From: Colletotrichum lupini | Lineage: Eukaryota > Ascomycota > Sordariomycetes > Glomerellales > Glomerellaceae | Assembly (NCBI RefSeq): GCF_023278565.1 | Contig: NC_064678.1 | Span: 1,736,001 to 1,800,000, forward strand | Length of the DNA: 64,000 nucleotides | Direction of reading: 5' to 3' | Shown: in pieces, positions 36,201-48,981 of the stretch | Layout: each line of letters begins with the position of its first letter | Position numbering within the stretch: the stretch's first letter is position 1 | Translations under genes and position numbers: made by a program | Notes under the pieces: model-generated | Seen by the model: only the letters and a program-made list of their open reading frames with translations | The model's database searches: none | Told to the model about the DNA's origin: nothing

Positions 36201-36378
36201 TAAATAAGGGATTAGAGCAATTCATAAGTAATAAAAAAGTTATTATACGAATAGAGGGATAGGTTATATAAAAAGAGTAAAGAAAAAGAGGAAAAGGAGA
36301 CGACTTAATAAACGGGCCCGAGGTCGAATTATACCTCTAACCGTAGCGGTTAAATTAATAAAAAAAAGAGAAAGTTAG

Positions 36379-36581
36379 TATCGGATTAGAAGTCTAATTT
36401 AACCGCGGTATATAGCCGACTACGTAGGGGCTAATTAGGGGGCCTTATTTATAATTATCGTAGCTAGCCTAACTTACGGTTAGAACTTCTTTTTTATACC
36501 TACGTAGATATTTATATAGTTTAATTAATCTCTTTGTTAACTACGGTTCGAACTAACTACCCTGTAATAGGGATACTAATA
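36379..36581 (+). repeat. 3' LTR of copia copy 3
   Basis: 203 bp, matched end to end with 30064-30266; starts TATCGG and ends CTAATA before the GTAAC duplication. Confidence 0.92.
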
Positions 36582-36586
36582 GTAAC

Positions 36587-37234
36587 CTTCCAACTCGAGA
36601 GTTAACACTCCGGGATAAAATTTCATCACGATTCGAAGACGTCCAAATTTAGATAGGACTTCAATCAGCTGACACCCTTTGGAAAATATTCACAAGACCA
36701 TAGTTCATCACGCTGCTCGCTGCTTTGCCTCACATTTGGGTGCCATCGCGAAGCCTCGGAACCAGGAGAGCGCATACTGGCATACCTACCTCATATGTCA
36801 GCTGTATATTTCGCAACTCTTTGACAAGTCGAAGCTGCACCTTCTTTGTCATGATTATGGATCGGCAGCTAGTCCTCCGTTTCTGAGACATACTCCCATT
36901 TGAAACTCGATTTGCGGAGTCTCAGTCAAGCTAGTAACGCCCACAATCTTCGAAGCTATCGTCAGCACTTTGTGCTTAGTCTTATCTTTGGGCGCCATGA
37001 GAAGAGGCATGCACCCCAGTACTGAACCTGCTTGCATGCATGTTGGTTGCAACGCCTGAAAAGGCTGACTCGCTCGCCACACATCAAATCGTAGTAAAAA
37101 CTCACGAAAAGCATGTCCGCATCTTGTGTGTGGGCATTACTGCAAAGCGCATGCATAAAAGTGCGCAGTGATCTACAAAATAATCCTCTAAAGCCGAGAA
37201 GAAGTGATAGAAGCGATGGAAATAAGCAACACTG
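36587..37234. other. Unique remnant between copia copy 3 and solo LTR
   Basis: About 650 bp of non-RIP composition. Frames at 36679-36903 (plus) and 36855-37156 (minus) overlap each other and show no family resemblance. No gene is supported. Confidence 0.45.
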
Positions 37235-37239
37235 CCTGG

Positions 37240-37454
37240 TGTCGGATTAGAAGTCTAATTCGACCGCGGCATACGGCCGACTACGCAGGGGCTAATTGAG
37301 GGCTCTATTTATAATTATCGTAGCCTACCTAACCTACGGTTAGAACCTCCTTTTTATACCTACGTAGTAAAATAGATTTATAGTCAATTAACTTACTTCG
37401 TTAAACCATGGTTCGAACTAATTAACTAATATCCCTATGATAGGCATATTAATA
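37240..37454 (+). repeat. Solo LTR of the copia family (divergent variant)
   Basis: 215 bp, starting TGTCGGATTAGAAGTC and ending ATTAATA, flanked by target duplication CCTGG (37235-37239, 37455-37459). There is no internal region, so it is the product of LTR-LTR recombination. The first 130 bp match the other LTRs closely; the last part differs, with a 12 bp excess and altered sequence around 37366-37450, so it represents an LTR subtype. Confidence 0.9.
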
Positions 37455-37642
37455 CCTGGGTTTTCTGGTCGCTGAACGCCTTCCACCGACAGGCCGCAGT
37501 AGCAGTTGCCTTTTTCGCATAAAGTACTTGGCAGCAAGGCTGAAAATCGGATTCATCTAGGACACCTCCCCAGGCGAAAATTCCCACTCTAAACACAATT
37601 ATCTTCTTCACACCATAAAGCCTTGGTTATCAGACGTCCATT

Positions 37643-38422
37643 ATGGTCGTCGACAGCTCGAACTGTCACAACGAAACCAACTGGGATCCCATTACGTTCT
37701 TTTTTACCTTTCTAATCGGAATCCTCGCAACTATTTTTGCCGTTACTATAGTCTTTCAGGGGATTTTGGTCGCTGGAAAAGGACGGAGGAAGATAAATAA
37801 ACGTGCCATCGGGGAATGGCACTAAGCAACCGAGTGGCACTGGAATTGGCAAGATATATCCTTCGAATCTAGGGCATGGGTGCCCATTCTGCGTGAAGAT
37901 ACTTGGAATATGCGGCCTGATCTGAAGGAAAATACCGACAATGAGGAGACAGGACAAAGACCCAGTCACTTAACACGGCTTACCACCGTTCCCGTTCGAA
38001 TTACAAGACTCCTCAGCAAAGCTCTGAAGAATTGTTTCTCCTGGCATCCTCATTCCTGGACTCAGAAGCTTTTGACCTGGAAGCAATGGATTCAAAACTC
38101 CCAGCCAAAGTACGAGGCTAATCCTGCTGCCACCTGGGTTAGGTTTTTTGAGAAGGTTGACCTCGAATATCTTGATTACCCAAAATACAAAAGCCACCTG
38201 CAGTTAGTTACCGCGGACTATCTCCCAGATGATCTTATTGCTGCTCCTGCGTATGGACAGGTTGGAGCTATCATTGCAGCTGCAGCAGCGACAGGTGCTC
38301 AAGTCAAGATGACTGACGACAAGTCTCTTTATCCAGTAATTCTTGGGCGGCAATTCCAGTTCGACTTCCGGCAGCACCCTACCCTTGGTACTATCGGTGC
38401 ATACGCACAGTTTAATACCTAG
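37643..38422 (+). pseudogene. 5' part of a split host gene (N-terminal membrane protein, unknown function)
   Basis: First half of a fungal gene whose family I recognise only as conserved and uncharacterised. From ATG 37643 the frame encodes about 60 residues including one strong membrane segment (ITFFFTFLIGILATIFAVTI), then TAA at 37823-37825, then the same frame continues open to 38422. Features such as the region around RAWVPILREDTW, the motif YLPDDLIAAPAYGQVGA and FQFDFRQHPTLGTIGAYAQF look like maintained protein. The TAA lies where CAA would have read Gln, a single C-to-T at CpA. The copia element at 38423 cuts the frame; TAG (38420-38422) is within the target duplication. The remainder continues at 52169 in the same frame. 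Confidence 0.8.
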
Positions 38423-38627
38423 TATCGGATTAGAAGTCCAATTCGACCGCGGCATATAGCCAACTGCGCAGGGGCTAATTAGGGGCCCTATTTACGATTA
38501 TCGTAGCTAGCCTAACCTATAGTTAGAACCTCTTTTTTATACTTACTACGTAAATATTTATATAATTTAATTAATCTCTTTATTAACTACGGTTCGAACT
38601 AACTACTTTATAATAGGGATACTAATA
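38423..38627 (+). repeat. 5' LTR of copia copy 4
   Basis: 205 bp, beginning TATCGG. The outer part next to the host gene retains CCAATT and TGCGCAG; the inner part is converted. Confidence 0.9.
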
Positions 38628-38793
38628 CTAATTAGTATTTAAATTTTATTATTATAGATTAGTAAGGTATCTTATTATATAAAAAAGATAACTTCTTAAT
38701 ATTATATAGGATAAGAGATTTATATTAATTAACTTTATAAAAATAGACGAAAAAGGGGGTAATTCTTAAATATTATACGGAATTAAGTAATTA

Positions 38794-39017
38794 TGTCACG
38801 GCAGTGGGCATTAGGGCCCCTGTGGGCCCCGTGGCTCAGCCTTAGGCTGCGAGGCTGAGCTCCTAGTAGTTACGTAACGAGCTAGACCGCTGGGCCCAAA
38901 GGGCTAGCTCGCTAGCTTTTGCCCACTGTTCTGTTTTTTCCCTCTTCACGTTAAGTCTTTAGTTAATTAAGTTAATATAATAGCGTTCCGACCTACCTTA
39001 AGTTCCCTTTTATAATA
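38794..39017 (+). repeat. 5' LTR of nested chromovirus
   Basis: 224 bp. Its first 150 bp are nearly free of RIP (CAG, TGG, CTGTTCTG all present) while its last 60 bp are converted. It contains nested inverted repeats: CAGTGGGCA/TGCCCACTG (38802-38810, 38920-38928), GCTCAGCC/GGCTGAGC (38834-38841, 38853-38860) and CGAGCTAG/CTAGCTCG (38878-38885, 38904-38911). Confidence 0.93.
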
Positions 39018-39499
39018 CTACTTAACGTTATTTAATTAACTATTCTCTAGAGATAGAACGATAATATCTTAATTAATTAACTACTTATTATACTAACTAG
39101 CTACCCTTACTAAGAAAGCGTATAAGAGAGCTAAGCGATAGCTAACTAAATTAATCGTGCGTAAGTAGCGTAATTAATACCCCCTAAATATATACCCCCT
39201 TTACTAAACGTAATAGTTAGAAAACATAGCTAGAGAGGCTAGGTCTCCCTTCGTACCGACGGCTTTTAATAAAATCGCCGCTTTTATAAGTCCCGATAGA
39301 GCGTCGTAGGCCCTAATAAAGGCGCTAAGCTCTTAGTTATTAACCCTAAGGTCGCGCTATTTAACTAGCTAGTAGAGCGCTTCTTACTTTTTACTACTTA
39401 GGCTAATTACTTAGCGTACCTTAATAATATAGCTAACTAGCTTACCTTACCTATTTATATCTATAATAATATCCTTTTTAAAAAGAATACTAAGTAGTA

Positions 39500-42400
39500 T
39501 ATTAACCTCGACCTTATCTAGGAGCTATACTTTAAAAACGATAAAAAGACCCTATTTAAGTAGATCGAATAGTAGCTAAAAATACGCATCGCTTAGTATT
39601 AATTAGAATAGGTCCTGGCTTTTACTATTAGCTAGCTAAGTAATAGTACGGAGCGCTTATATATAATAACTTATAAAAACCTCGACCTTATGCGTACTAC
39701 CGCTATAGAGCTCCGTATTATAAAAAAAGCCCTTACCTAAGCTTATACTAATAATACGGCTATAGCTAAAAAACTAGAGTAATTAGAGAATAGCTCCTAG
39801 GCTAGCTCTATTTAGGATACCGCTACCCTTAGCGCGCTAAAGTAATAACTAGTATACCTAGAGACGTAGGGTAGTTATAAGACTACTTTAGCCTCGTCCT
39901 ATCCCGTTACCTATAGCTCTTAGAAAATACTTAACGTACCTATTTTTATAAGTAATAATACTAGCCTTAAGTTCGACTACTAACTCTAGCGTATTACGAA
40001 GTGCTTAGAAAATACTAATTATAGTACGGATAGGTACTACCTAGAGTATATTATTAATAAGATTAGAGGTAGTACTACGGAGTTTATATATTTAATACTA
40101 ACTTTTAACGAGATTACTACGGCCGAGTAGCTACTTTACGAGCTTAAGTCGGCTTATACTAGCCCGACCGCTATAGACGACGCTAGTTATAAGCTAGACG
40201 TACTTACGATTACGCTTAAAAATGTTTATTAAAAGCGCTCTACGTTTACTAAGCTTACGCGTATTAATAAGCTTTTAGAGTCTTAGTAAAAGCGCCGTTT
40301 TTATAATAAGCTACTTATATATTTTCGTAACTAGGCTATATCGAAGTACTTAGATAACACGGCTATTTTTTAAAAATATACTAAGTACGTTACTTAGCTA
40401 GCTAATGCGATATAGCCCCCTTTTATAAAAGACCGCCCGATTAAGGCTTCTAGCTAGACTCGCTAGACCTCGAGTAAAAGTAATAGAAGTAGCGGAAATA
40501 ATAAAAGTACTAGAGGTACTAAATAGGACCGAGGTCGTACCTCTACCCGTAAGACGATCCCTAAAGCCCTATATTAAAAGCTTAAGGATAGTAGCGTTTA
40601 CTTTGTTTATAATAATACTAAATATATTTCTAAGGACTGCCCTAAGAAGCTAAAGACTACTATAGCCGCTATTAACGCTACTAAGGGCCTTACTAAGATA
40701 GAGTCGGGTTTAGAAAACTAGAACCCTTAGTAAAAGTAAACTCCTAGCTAGGGGATATATATAAAAAGGACGGAAGATTAGTAATTAATTTAGTAAACTT
40801 ATAAGATCTCGTAAGGGGCCAGCCCCTTAAAATAGAGCTTATACTAGTATTTAATAAATATAGAATTTACCTAAGAGCCTTACTTAATATAGGAGCTAAT
40901 AGGTACGGATTTATAAATAACTACGTAACCCCTCTATTATAATAGTTCTACGTAGCCCTATCCCGCAAATTATAATGCCTAATCCTTATTACTAAATTTA
41001 ATAAAGAGCGATTAGATAATACTAGCGTAGTATAGACCGTTAACTTATATATTAATCGACGGGTCTTTTTAAAAGCACCCCTCCTTTAGCTTAATACGGG
41101 CCGCTACGACCTAATCTTAGGGTAGAAGTAGTTCGAATACTACGGGGTAAACCCTAATATTCGTTACTAATATCTAATATAGCCTAAGGACCTACTACTA
41201 TAAAAAACGCCCTTTACTATCGTTAGGGATATCGAGGACCTATGTGCCCTAGAAGTTATCGACGTATAATACTAAATTAACGCCGACCGCTAGTAAGACC
41301 TATTCGAAATAGATATAACTCGCTATAACTAAAAGCTCTAGTAGTAGCGGGCGAAGGGCATATTAATTAAGATATTACTACGCTTATTAAAAATAATAGC
41401 CCGTTAGATATAGTAGTTAGACGAGGCTAAGAATATAAAGAAAATAGAACGCGCCCTTAATAGTACTAATATCGCCCCCGTAGAGAGGGCTAGGTAGTAG
41501 AAACTATACTTAGTAATAATATAAATAGATATTACTTTTATTAGCGCTCCCGCTTTTAAAAAAAACCTAAGGCAGAACGACGTCGAGATAAGCTCTATAT
41601 TACTTTATAAGCTTAATTATATTATAGAGGATAAGAAGGAGGAGGTAGACCCCTTATATAACGACGACTAGGTTACTTATAACCTTATAGCGACGAACTT
41701 ACTAAAGTATCTACAGCCCTAGACCGACGTTTTTAATAAGGCTACTAGTAATATATTAGCGCTTTATAAGCCGTATAATTATAAGATCGAGCTCCTAAAT
41801 AGTAATAAGAAGAAGCTAACCTACTACCCTTTATATAAGTAGTTAGTGCCCGAGCTAGAGGCCATAAGGGCCTATTTACTAAAGTACTTATAAAAGGGAT
41901 TTATTAAACTAAGTAATACTCCTTTCGTATTACTAACGCTATTTATAAAGAAGTACGATAGTAGCCTACGCTTCTACGTTAACTTCCATAAGCTTAATAA
42001 GGTTATAAAAAAAGACCGTTACTTATTATTACTTATTAACGAGACCCTCGCGCGGCTAAGTAGGGTAAAGGTATTTACTAAGCTAGATATTAGGCAGGCC
42101 TTTTACTATATCCGACTCGACCTAGCCTCTAAAGACTTAACGACGTTTAGAACCCGCTATAGGGTATATAAGTATAAGGTAGTACCCTTTAAGCTTTATA
42201 ACGGGCCTACTACGTACTAGCGATATATAAATAAAATACTAATAGAGTACTTAGACGACTTTTATATAGTATATATAGACGATATCCTAATCTTCTCTAA
42301 CGACCCCCTTTAGTACTAAGAGTATGTTACTAAAGTACTAAACTATTTATAAAAAGTAGGCTTATAAGCGGATATTAAAAAGTACGAATTTAGCGTTACC

Positions 42401-44720
42401 GCTACGAAGTACTTAGGCTTCGTAGTTTTAATAAAAAGTATATAGCCGGACGAGGAGAAAGTCTCTATAGTTAGAAATTAAAAACTACTTATATTACTTA
42501 AGGGTATCTAGTCTTTCCTCGGGTTCTATAACTTCTATAAGAGGTTTATAAAAAATTACGGCCGCTTAGCTAGGCCCCTTATAAGGCTAATAAGTAAGGG
42601 AGTTCTTTTTAACTTTAGCGCCGGCTATAAGACGGCCTTTAAGGTTATAAAGCTAGTATTAATATCGGCGCTTATTTTTTATTATTTTAAGCTAGAGCTA
42701 CTAACGTAGCTAGAAATAGACGCCTCTAACTTAGTATATACTAAGGCGCTACTATAATAATAAGAGGATAACGGGTTATAGTACCTAGTAGCCTTTTATT
42801 TAAAAACGATAAGTAGCGCAAAGCTTAATTACGCTATTTATAATAAAGAAATACTAGTAATAGTACTATATTTAGAAGAATAGCGCGCGGAGCTCGTGAG
42901 CTATAAATATAAGTTCGACGTTATTATAAACTATTAGCTATTACTATTCTTTATAACTAAGCGCCTACTTAACTTATAATAAGCCCGCTAGGCTAGTATA
43001 CTAGCGGACTTTAATTTTTAAATTTATTACTACTTAGGGAAGGAGAACGTGTTAGCTAACGCCCTCTTATAGAAGACGGAAGATATCCGTACTTAGTAAG
43101 TACTAAAAGAGGCTAATAAGATATAAGTCCTTATACTACTAGGACTACTATTTCTTAATATCGTAGCAGAGCTACGGGCGCTACTAAGCGCTGCCGTTAG
43201 CTAACTATAGCTTATAATTAGCTTATTTTTATTAAAAGACGAGCTATAGGGGTACTTATTAGTAGAAAAGATTTTAAAGCTTAATAAGAACCTTATTATA
43301 GCGTCTCTTGCGCTAATACGAGCGCTAGCGGCTAAAGGACGCGAGCGCTAGTCTATTTAAGATAACGGATTATTAATAATAAACAGGAAACTCGTAATAC
43401 CCGAGGAGGAGAACCTCTATACTATAGTTATTCGCGAGGTCTATAAATAAAAACTCCTCGCTTACCCGGGGCGTAATAAAGTCGTAAAAATAATTAAATA
43501 GCAGTACTACTAGCCGGGCCTAATAGTAAATACTTATTAATATGTTTAGAACTACTATGCTTACTACTAGTTATAAAAGCCGCGCGATAAACCCCCGGGG
43601 GAGCTAAGACTACTACTAGTACCCGACTACCCGTAATAATATATCTTTACTAACTTTATAACTATCCCTACTAATTAAAAAGGATTTAATAATATATAAG
43701 TAGTAGTAGACTACTTAGGTAAAAGGGCGATATTTATTCCTTATTATAAGACTACTATAGTAAAAGATATGAGCCGGATGTTCTATAAGCGGGTACTACC
43801 TATCTTCGGCCTATTAAAAACTATTACGTCGGACCGAGGCCCCTAGTTTATTTCTAACTTCTAGGGGGAGCTTTATAAGATCTGCGGGGTTAAGCTATAG
43901 CTATTAATAACGGATTACTTATAGATAGACGGCTAGATAGAGGTACTAAATTAGTATATCCTATAGTAGTTAAGACTACTAGTTAACCGATACTAAGATA
44001 ACTAGAGTAATATACTACTCGTAGTCGACTTTATTTATACTACTTAGCTTAGCGAGACTATGGGGCTATTATTATACGAAGTAGAATTCGGTCGCTAGCT
44101 ACGGCTTTCCTTTAACTAGTCTAAGCGAACCCGCTAATTTAGTTTTATAAAAAAGAAGCTAAACCGTACTAACGCGTAGCGTATAGCTTAGGGAATATAT
44201 AAGGCCTAAGAGATCGCTAGGGGTAATATAAAGGTTATTTAAGTACGATATAAAAGGTATACTAACCGCTACTAGCACCCGGACGACCTAAAGATAGGAG
44301 ACCGGGTCTTTATTAATACCTCGTACTAAAAGTCCGCTAATATAAATAAACTATAATAACTATAGGCCGGCCTATAGCCTATCGTTAGTACTAAATAAGG
44401 GGGTATATAAGTCGTAGAATTGCTAGTAAGTAGCCGGGTATACCCGGTTTTTTACTTAAATAAGCTAAGGAAAGCTATTAACGACCTACTACCCGGGCAG
44501 AACTAAGAGCTACTACTACTAATCGCTAACGATAATAGCGAGCTAGAGTATAAGGTTTTTAAAATAGTTAAGTTATGTTTATATAAGGGAAAGCTATAGT
44601 ACTAAGCGGACTAAAAAGGATACGATACGGATTTAACGTAGTACGACGTAAAGAGCTTTAGGTATATACTAGCGGCGCTATAAGCGTTCTATTACTAATA
44701 CTTAACCGCTAAGGGTCCGC
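39500..44720 (+). pseudogene. Decayed gypsy Gag-Pol polyprotein with chromodomain
   Basis: Segments of Gag, protease, RT, RNase H, integrase and chromodomain can be read in the plus direction between many stop codons of the CpA-to-TpA kind. The protease active-site Asp is changed to Asn, zinc-finger His and Cys codons are changed to Tyr, and the integrase is broken by stops. RT keeps YIDDILIFS. The C-terminal piece has the spacing of a chromodomain (ELEYKV...GKL...KGYD). Not functional; ends are approximate. Confidence 0.82.
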
Positions 44721-44896
44721 TATGGAACCTAGATATATAAATAAAAGCCGCCGTAACTAGCGATTTATTACTACCGAGGGACGACGATAATATAATAGTA
44801 ATAATTATAACTATAGATTCGCTAGAATAAGGGGTAATTAAGAGGTTTATTTTTCGGCGCTACGGATAGCGCCCTCTAGTATAAAGGGGGAGGTAA

Positions 44897-45120
44897 TATT
44901 ATAGTAATAGGTATTAGGGCCCTTATGGGCCCCGTAGCTTAGCCTTAGGCTACGAGGCTAAGCTCTTAGTAATTACGTAACGAGCTAGACCGCTAGGCCC
45001 AAAGGGCTAGCTCGCTAGCTTCTACTTACTATTCTATTTTTTCCCTCTTTACGTTAAGTCTTTAGTTAATTAGGTCAATATAGTAGCGTTCCGACCTACC
45101 TTAAGTTCCCTTTCGTAACA
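44897..45120 (+). repeat. 3' LTR of nested chromovirus
   Basis: 224 bp. The mirror of the left LTR: the first 150 bp are strongly converted, the last 50 bp keep CAA, GTAACA and other CpA sites. Confidence 0.93.
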
Positions 45121-48100
45121 ATTATAGCCTTTTATTACTTACGAGAGGTCGACGTTTATTATATTAAACTACGTTAATTAATAAAACTACTTAAATAACT
45201 AGCCTTTTACTATCGCTTTAAATAGCTTTTTTACTAAACGACTTTTCTATAGCTAGCCTATAATTAAAAATTAACTAATTAAATTAAAAAAAAAGAAATA
45301 CTTACGTAATAACTACTTACTTAATTAATTAGCGTAACAAATAAGCTTAATAATATAATATAAAAAGGTACCGCGCGATTAAAAAAAAGGATCTTTAAAT
45401 ATAAATATTTTTATTTAGTAGCGAAGGTAATTTTATAAAAGTTATTAAACTAAGAGATCTATAGTATATAAAAAAATTTATTATTACGAGGATTTTATAA
45501 ATATAATTTTAAGCCTGCGATCTAAATAACCTTTTTATAACTCCCTTAACTACTCCCTAAGTATTATTTAGGAATATAATATAAAAGACGGTTTAATAAG
45601 GGAGGAGGGGATTTAAAGGTCCTAATAGTATTAAGTTAAGAGTATTACGGATCTTAGAAATTAACTTAAAAAAAAATAGCTACTCTAAAATAATTTTATA
45701 ACCTCTTGCTAAAGTTATTATTAGCTTAAAAAAAGGTTAAAAAAACGAGGATCTAAAGGGAAAAGAAAAGAATTTTTTAAAAAGCCGCTAAAGGGCTTTT
45801 TTTTATACTAGCTCCCGGCGCGAGATTACTAATTTTAAGAAATTAACTAAGTAATAAAAGGGATTATTAATAAACGATAATTACCTAACTATAATTAAGT
45901 TATAAAAAAGACTATTTAAAAAATATAAAATAAGGTACTAAGAGGCTATAAAAAATAAGATTTTTAAAATATTTAACCCTACCGCGTACGAGTAATAAGT
46001 AGGTATTTTTAGTAAGTTTTTAAAATTTATAATTTTATAAAAAAGAGGGCTTAACTTTATTAACTATACTTAACGGCCTATACGGTTCTTAATAGCCTAT
46101 ATAGCTCTTTTACGAGCCGCTTAGTATCTACTTTCGATTATTTTTATAAAATACTACCCTAAAAGAGGTAGGTTAAGGAAGGAAACTATTTAAAAATTAT
46201 AAAGAGTACGAGGCTTAAGAAGTTAAAAATATATAGGATAATAGAAATTAGTAACTAATAAAGATCCCAAGACTAATTATTATATTTTCTTATAATAATA
46301 TAAACGTCTACTACTACTATTATAAAAAAGAACTATTAAAACCTACCTTTTTATACTAAATAAAAAAGAAAATCTTAATAAGTATAATAGCTAGCGATTT
46401 AAAAGGGTAGTAGTAATTATTAAAAATAATAAAAACGAGAGTAGTAATAAAATAGCGAGAGGAAGTAAGAATCTCTTAAACCCCGATAAATTCGTTAAAT
46501 AATAAAAGTACGGATTTATTATAATTAGCGCGCAGATTAGATATATCTTTATTAAAATTAAATACGCTAATAATTACTAATATAAGTATAAGTTAGAGTA
46601 CGACCCTCAATAAGTTAGGGTAAAAAAGAAGAGGACAAAACCCGATCCTAAATAGAATCCTAATCCCTTATAAATAAGTAAATATTAACTTAGATTATTA
46701 AAGGACGTAGATATATAGAATCGTAAATTAGCCTAACGATAAATAAATTAACGTAGTATTAATTTATTTAACTAAGGTTTATAAAAAAAAGGGGCTATAA
46801 GGGTAACCCCTATTTTACGAAATTGTAAACGACCTTAGTTACTAACTAAACGAATAGTTTATAAGCGCAAGCCTAGGAATCGTAAAAATAGTTAATAAAT
46901 TCCTTTACGGGCGAGGGGTATTACTAATATAATTATAATTATAAGAGTTATATAAAATACTAATAATAATAATTATAAAGGAGGAATTCGTATTATAGAA
47001 CTAGGTATAGGTCGATAGAGCGTATAATCGCTTTAATAAATTTAGAAAAAGGGTAAACGACCTAGATTTCCTCCTTATAATTACTAATAGAAATCTATTA
47101 TTATAAAAGGATATATTAGGGTAAAATATAATACTAGAAGTACGATAATCGATAATTCTACTTATTTCGATTTATAACTCGTTACTATTACTAATATAAA
47201 ATTCAGTACTAATCGGTTAATAAGAAAAAAGGTAAACGACCCGAAGTTACTAATAGTACGTAGCGACGTAGGGATTATATATAAATACTAAAAATTTAAT
47301 AATAAATACGAAGTAATTTATAAACTTTAAAAAGATCTTTTTAAAAGAGAAATTATACTTTAGGGGGAAGTATAAGGTTTTATAAAAAACCTTAATAATA
47401 TTTTACGATTACTACGAAAAAGTCGGAATTAGGGAATATTAGTACTATTTAGTAATTAATATCGTACTCGTAAGTAAAGCCTCTAATTATTACTATAAAG
47501 CGGTACGTAATTTTAATTAAAACGACTTTTTTAATATAATTAACATAATCCGAAGCCGCTTTAAGACTTATAATAAGAACTTAAAGCTCCTATCTAAACT
47601 ACGAGCGATTTCTTTTATATTTATAACTAAGATAATAGAGGGTAAATCGTAAGTAGAGATCCTTAAAGAGCTTATTAATCGAATTAATAAGCTAGCGAAA
47701 ACCTAGCTAAATAAGGGGATAAATAAGTAAAAAGTTAGATATTTTTATATTATAATCTAGCGTATACTAGAGGTAAAAATAACCTTATACTAAGTACCTA
47801 AAGACTACGAGACGCTCTATTTAAAGCTAAGATCTAGCTTTAATATTAAAATAAAAATGCTACGCTAAACCTATTTTTAAGTATATAACGGCCCTTATTA
47901 ATAATATTAAGTCGATTGAACGTATAATAGGAAAAGAAAAGAGGCTAAATATAGTAATTATTAATAAAAAGGCCTAGATTCGTTAAATAAGTAGAGATTT
48001 AACTTATAAGTAGGGTAATAAAAAAGGTAATATTATATTTATAAAAAGGATAGATATTAATTAAATAACTACTCTAAGGAAGAGCGTACTAAATTATATA

Positions 48101-48768
48101 AATAGTATAGAAAGTTAAGGGTAGTAAATAGTAAAACTAGCCCTCGTTAGTTTAACTAATTCTTTATTATATATAAGGGTAGATCCGGGGGTACGGAACT
48201 TAGTAATAGTAATTAAAATAGTAGCTTAAAATATATACCCCTTATAAGAGATTCGGAAGATAAAGAAGATCTTACCCCCTATACTAACGAATTAGATTAT
48301 AATATTAACTATTCTTTTTTTACCCCGTTAGCCTCTAGAGGATATACGAAGCTAAACGAATAGAGGGTAATAAAAGCTCTTAATAAGTAGGCTTTTATTT
48401 ATAAATAGTAAGGAAAGGTTTTTTAAATAACGGATATAGAGGTAGCTAAAAGGGCGAATTTAATAGGGCTAAAGCCTATTCTCTTAATAATTAAAAAAAA
48501 GACGCTATCTTTCTTAATATTTAAAAAAAAAGAATATAATACTAAGTAAATCTAGGGGTAACTAGAGGGGTCTTTTTTATATTACCTAGATCCCTCGAAT
48601 ACTAAGCTCGTATAAGTATTTTATACGAGCGAAAGGTACGGCCTAAATAATTTCTATAGGATTATCTTAAATACTAGGGTATTATAATAGTTAACTAGAG
48701 GAAAAGGGTAATTCTAGGTACTATAGAAGATCGTACTAATAATACTTAATATATTAATAGCGGGTATT

Positions 48769-48981
48769 ATGAGGATTAGGTTTAGCCTAAGTAAGGAAAT
48801 CGTCGCCCTAGGTATAATAAAAATAAAAACGTACTTTAGAACGATAACTTTTTATATTTTGCTTATTAATACCCCATTTCTCTTATATTTAAAAGATATA
48901 GATCGACTAGGTATTATATTTAATAATATAAAGAACAAAATCTTTAATAATAAGTATTTCGAGATAGTTAAACGACGATAG
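48769..48981 (+). pseudogene. Protease-region remnant of copia copy 4
   Basis: A 70-codon open stretch homologous to 16793-17023 in copy 2: the segment that follows the aspartic protease active site, with PFLLYLKDIDRLGI shared. It is open by chance survival within an otherwise stop-rich polyprotein. Confidence 0.8.

Larger units (their letters stand above)
30064..36581 (+). mobile_element. RIP-mutated Ty1/copia LTR retrotransposon, copy 3
   Basis: 6,518 bp with 203 bp LTRs (30064-30266, 36379-36581) and target duplication GTAAC (30059-30063, 36582-36586). Same family and strand as copy 2, alignable by eye through gag, protease, integrase, RT and RNase H, but more decayed: the protease DTG and most frames are gone and no frame of 60 codons remains. 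It lacks about 900 bp of the leader compared with full-length copies; the junction is near 30583-30590, just after a repeated AATTAACTA. Confidence 0.93.
38794..45120 (+). mobile_element. Nested Ty3/gypsy chromovirus, RIP-mutated
   Basis: 6,327 bp with 224 bp LTRs (38794-39017, 44897-45120) beginning TGTCACGG and ending GTAACA, inserted in the leader of copia copy 4. Target duplication ATTA (38790-38793, 45121-45124); if the LTR ends one base earlier it is AATTA. Plus-strand remnants in gypsy order: Gag zinc knuckle (about 40605-40655), protease (about 40885-40915), RT with YIDD (42272-42283), RNase H (about 42700-43050), integrase with zinc-finger region (about 43440-43570) and SDRGP (43829-43843), and a C-terminal chromodomain (about 44540-44710). 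The purine tract AAAGGGGGAGG (44883-44893) precedes the right LTR. The RT-before-integrase order separates it from the copia family around it. Confidence 0.93.

Noticed and set aside
36679..37156. Overlapping 60-76 codon frames between copia copy 3 and the solo LTR
   Set aside because: They overlap on opposite strands, have no family resemblance and no upstream signals.
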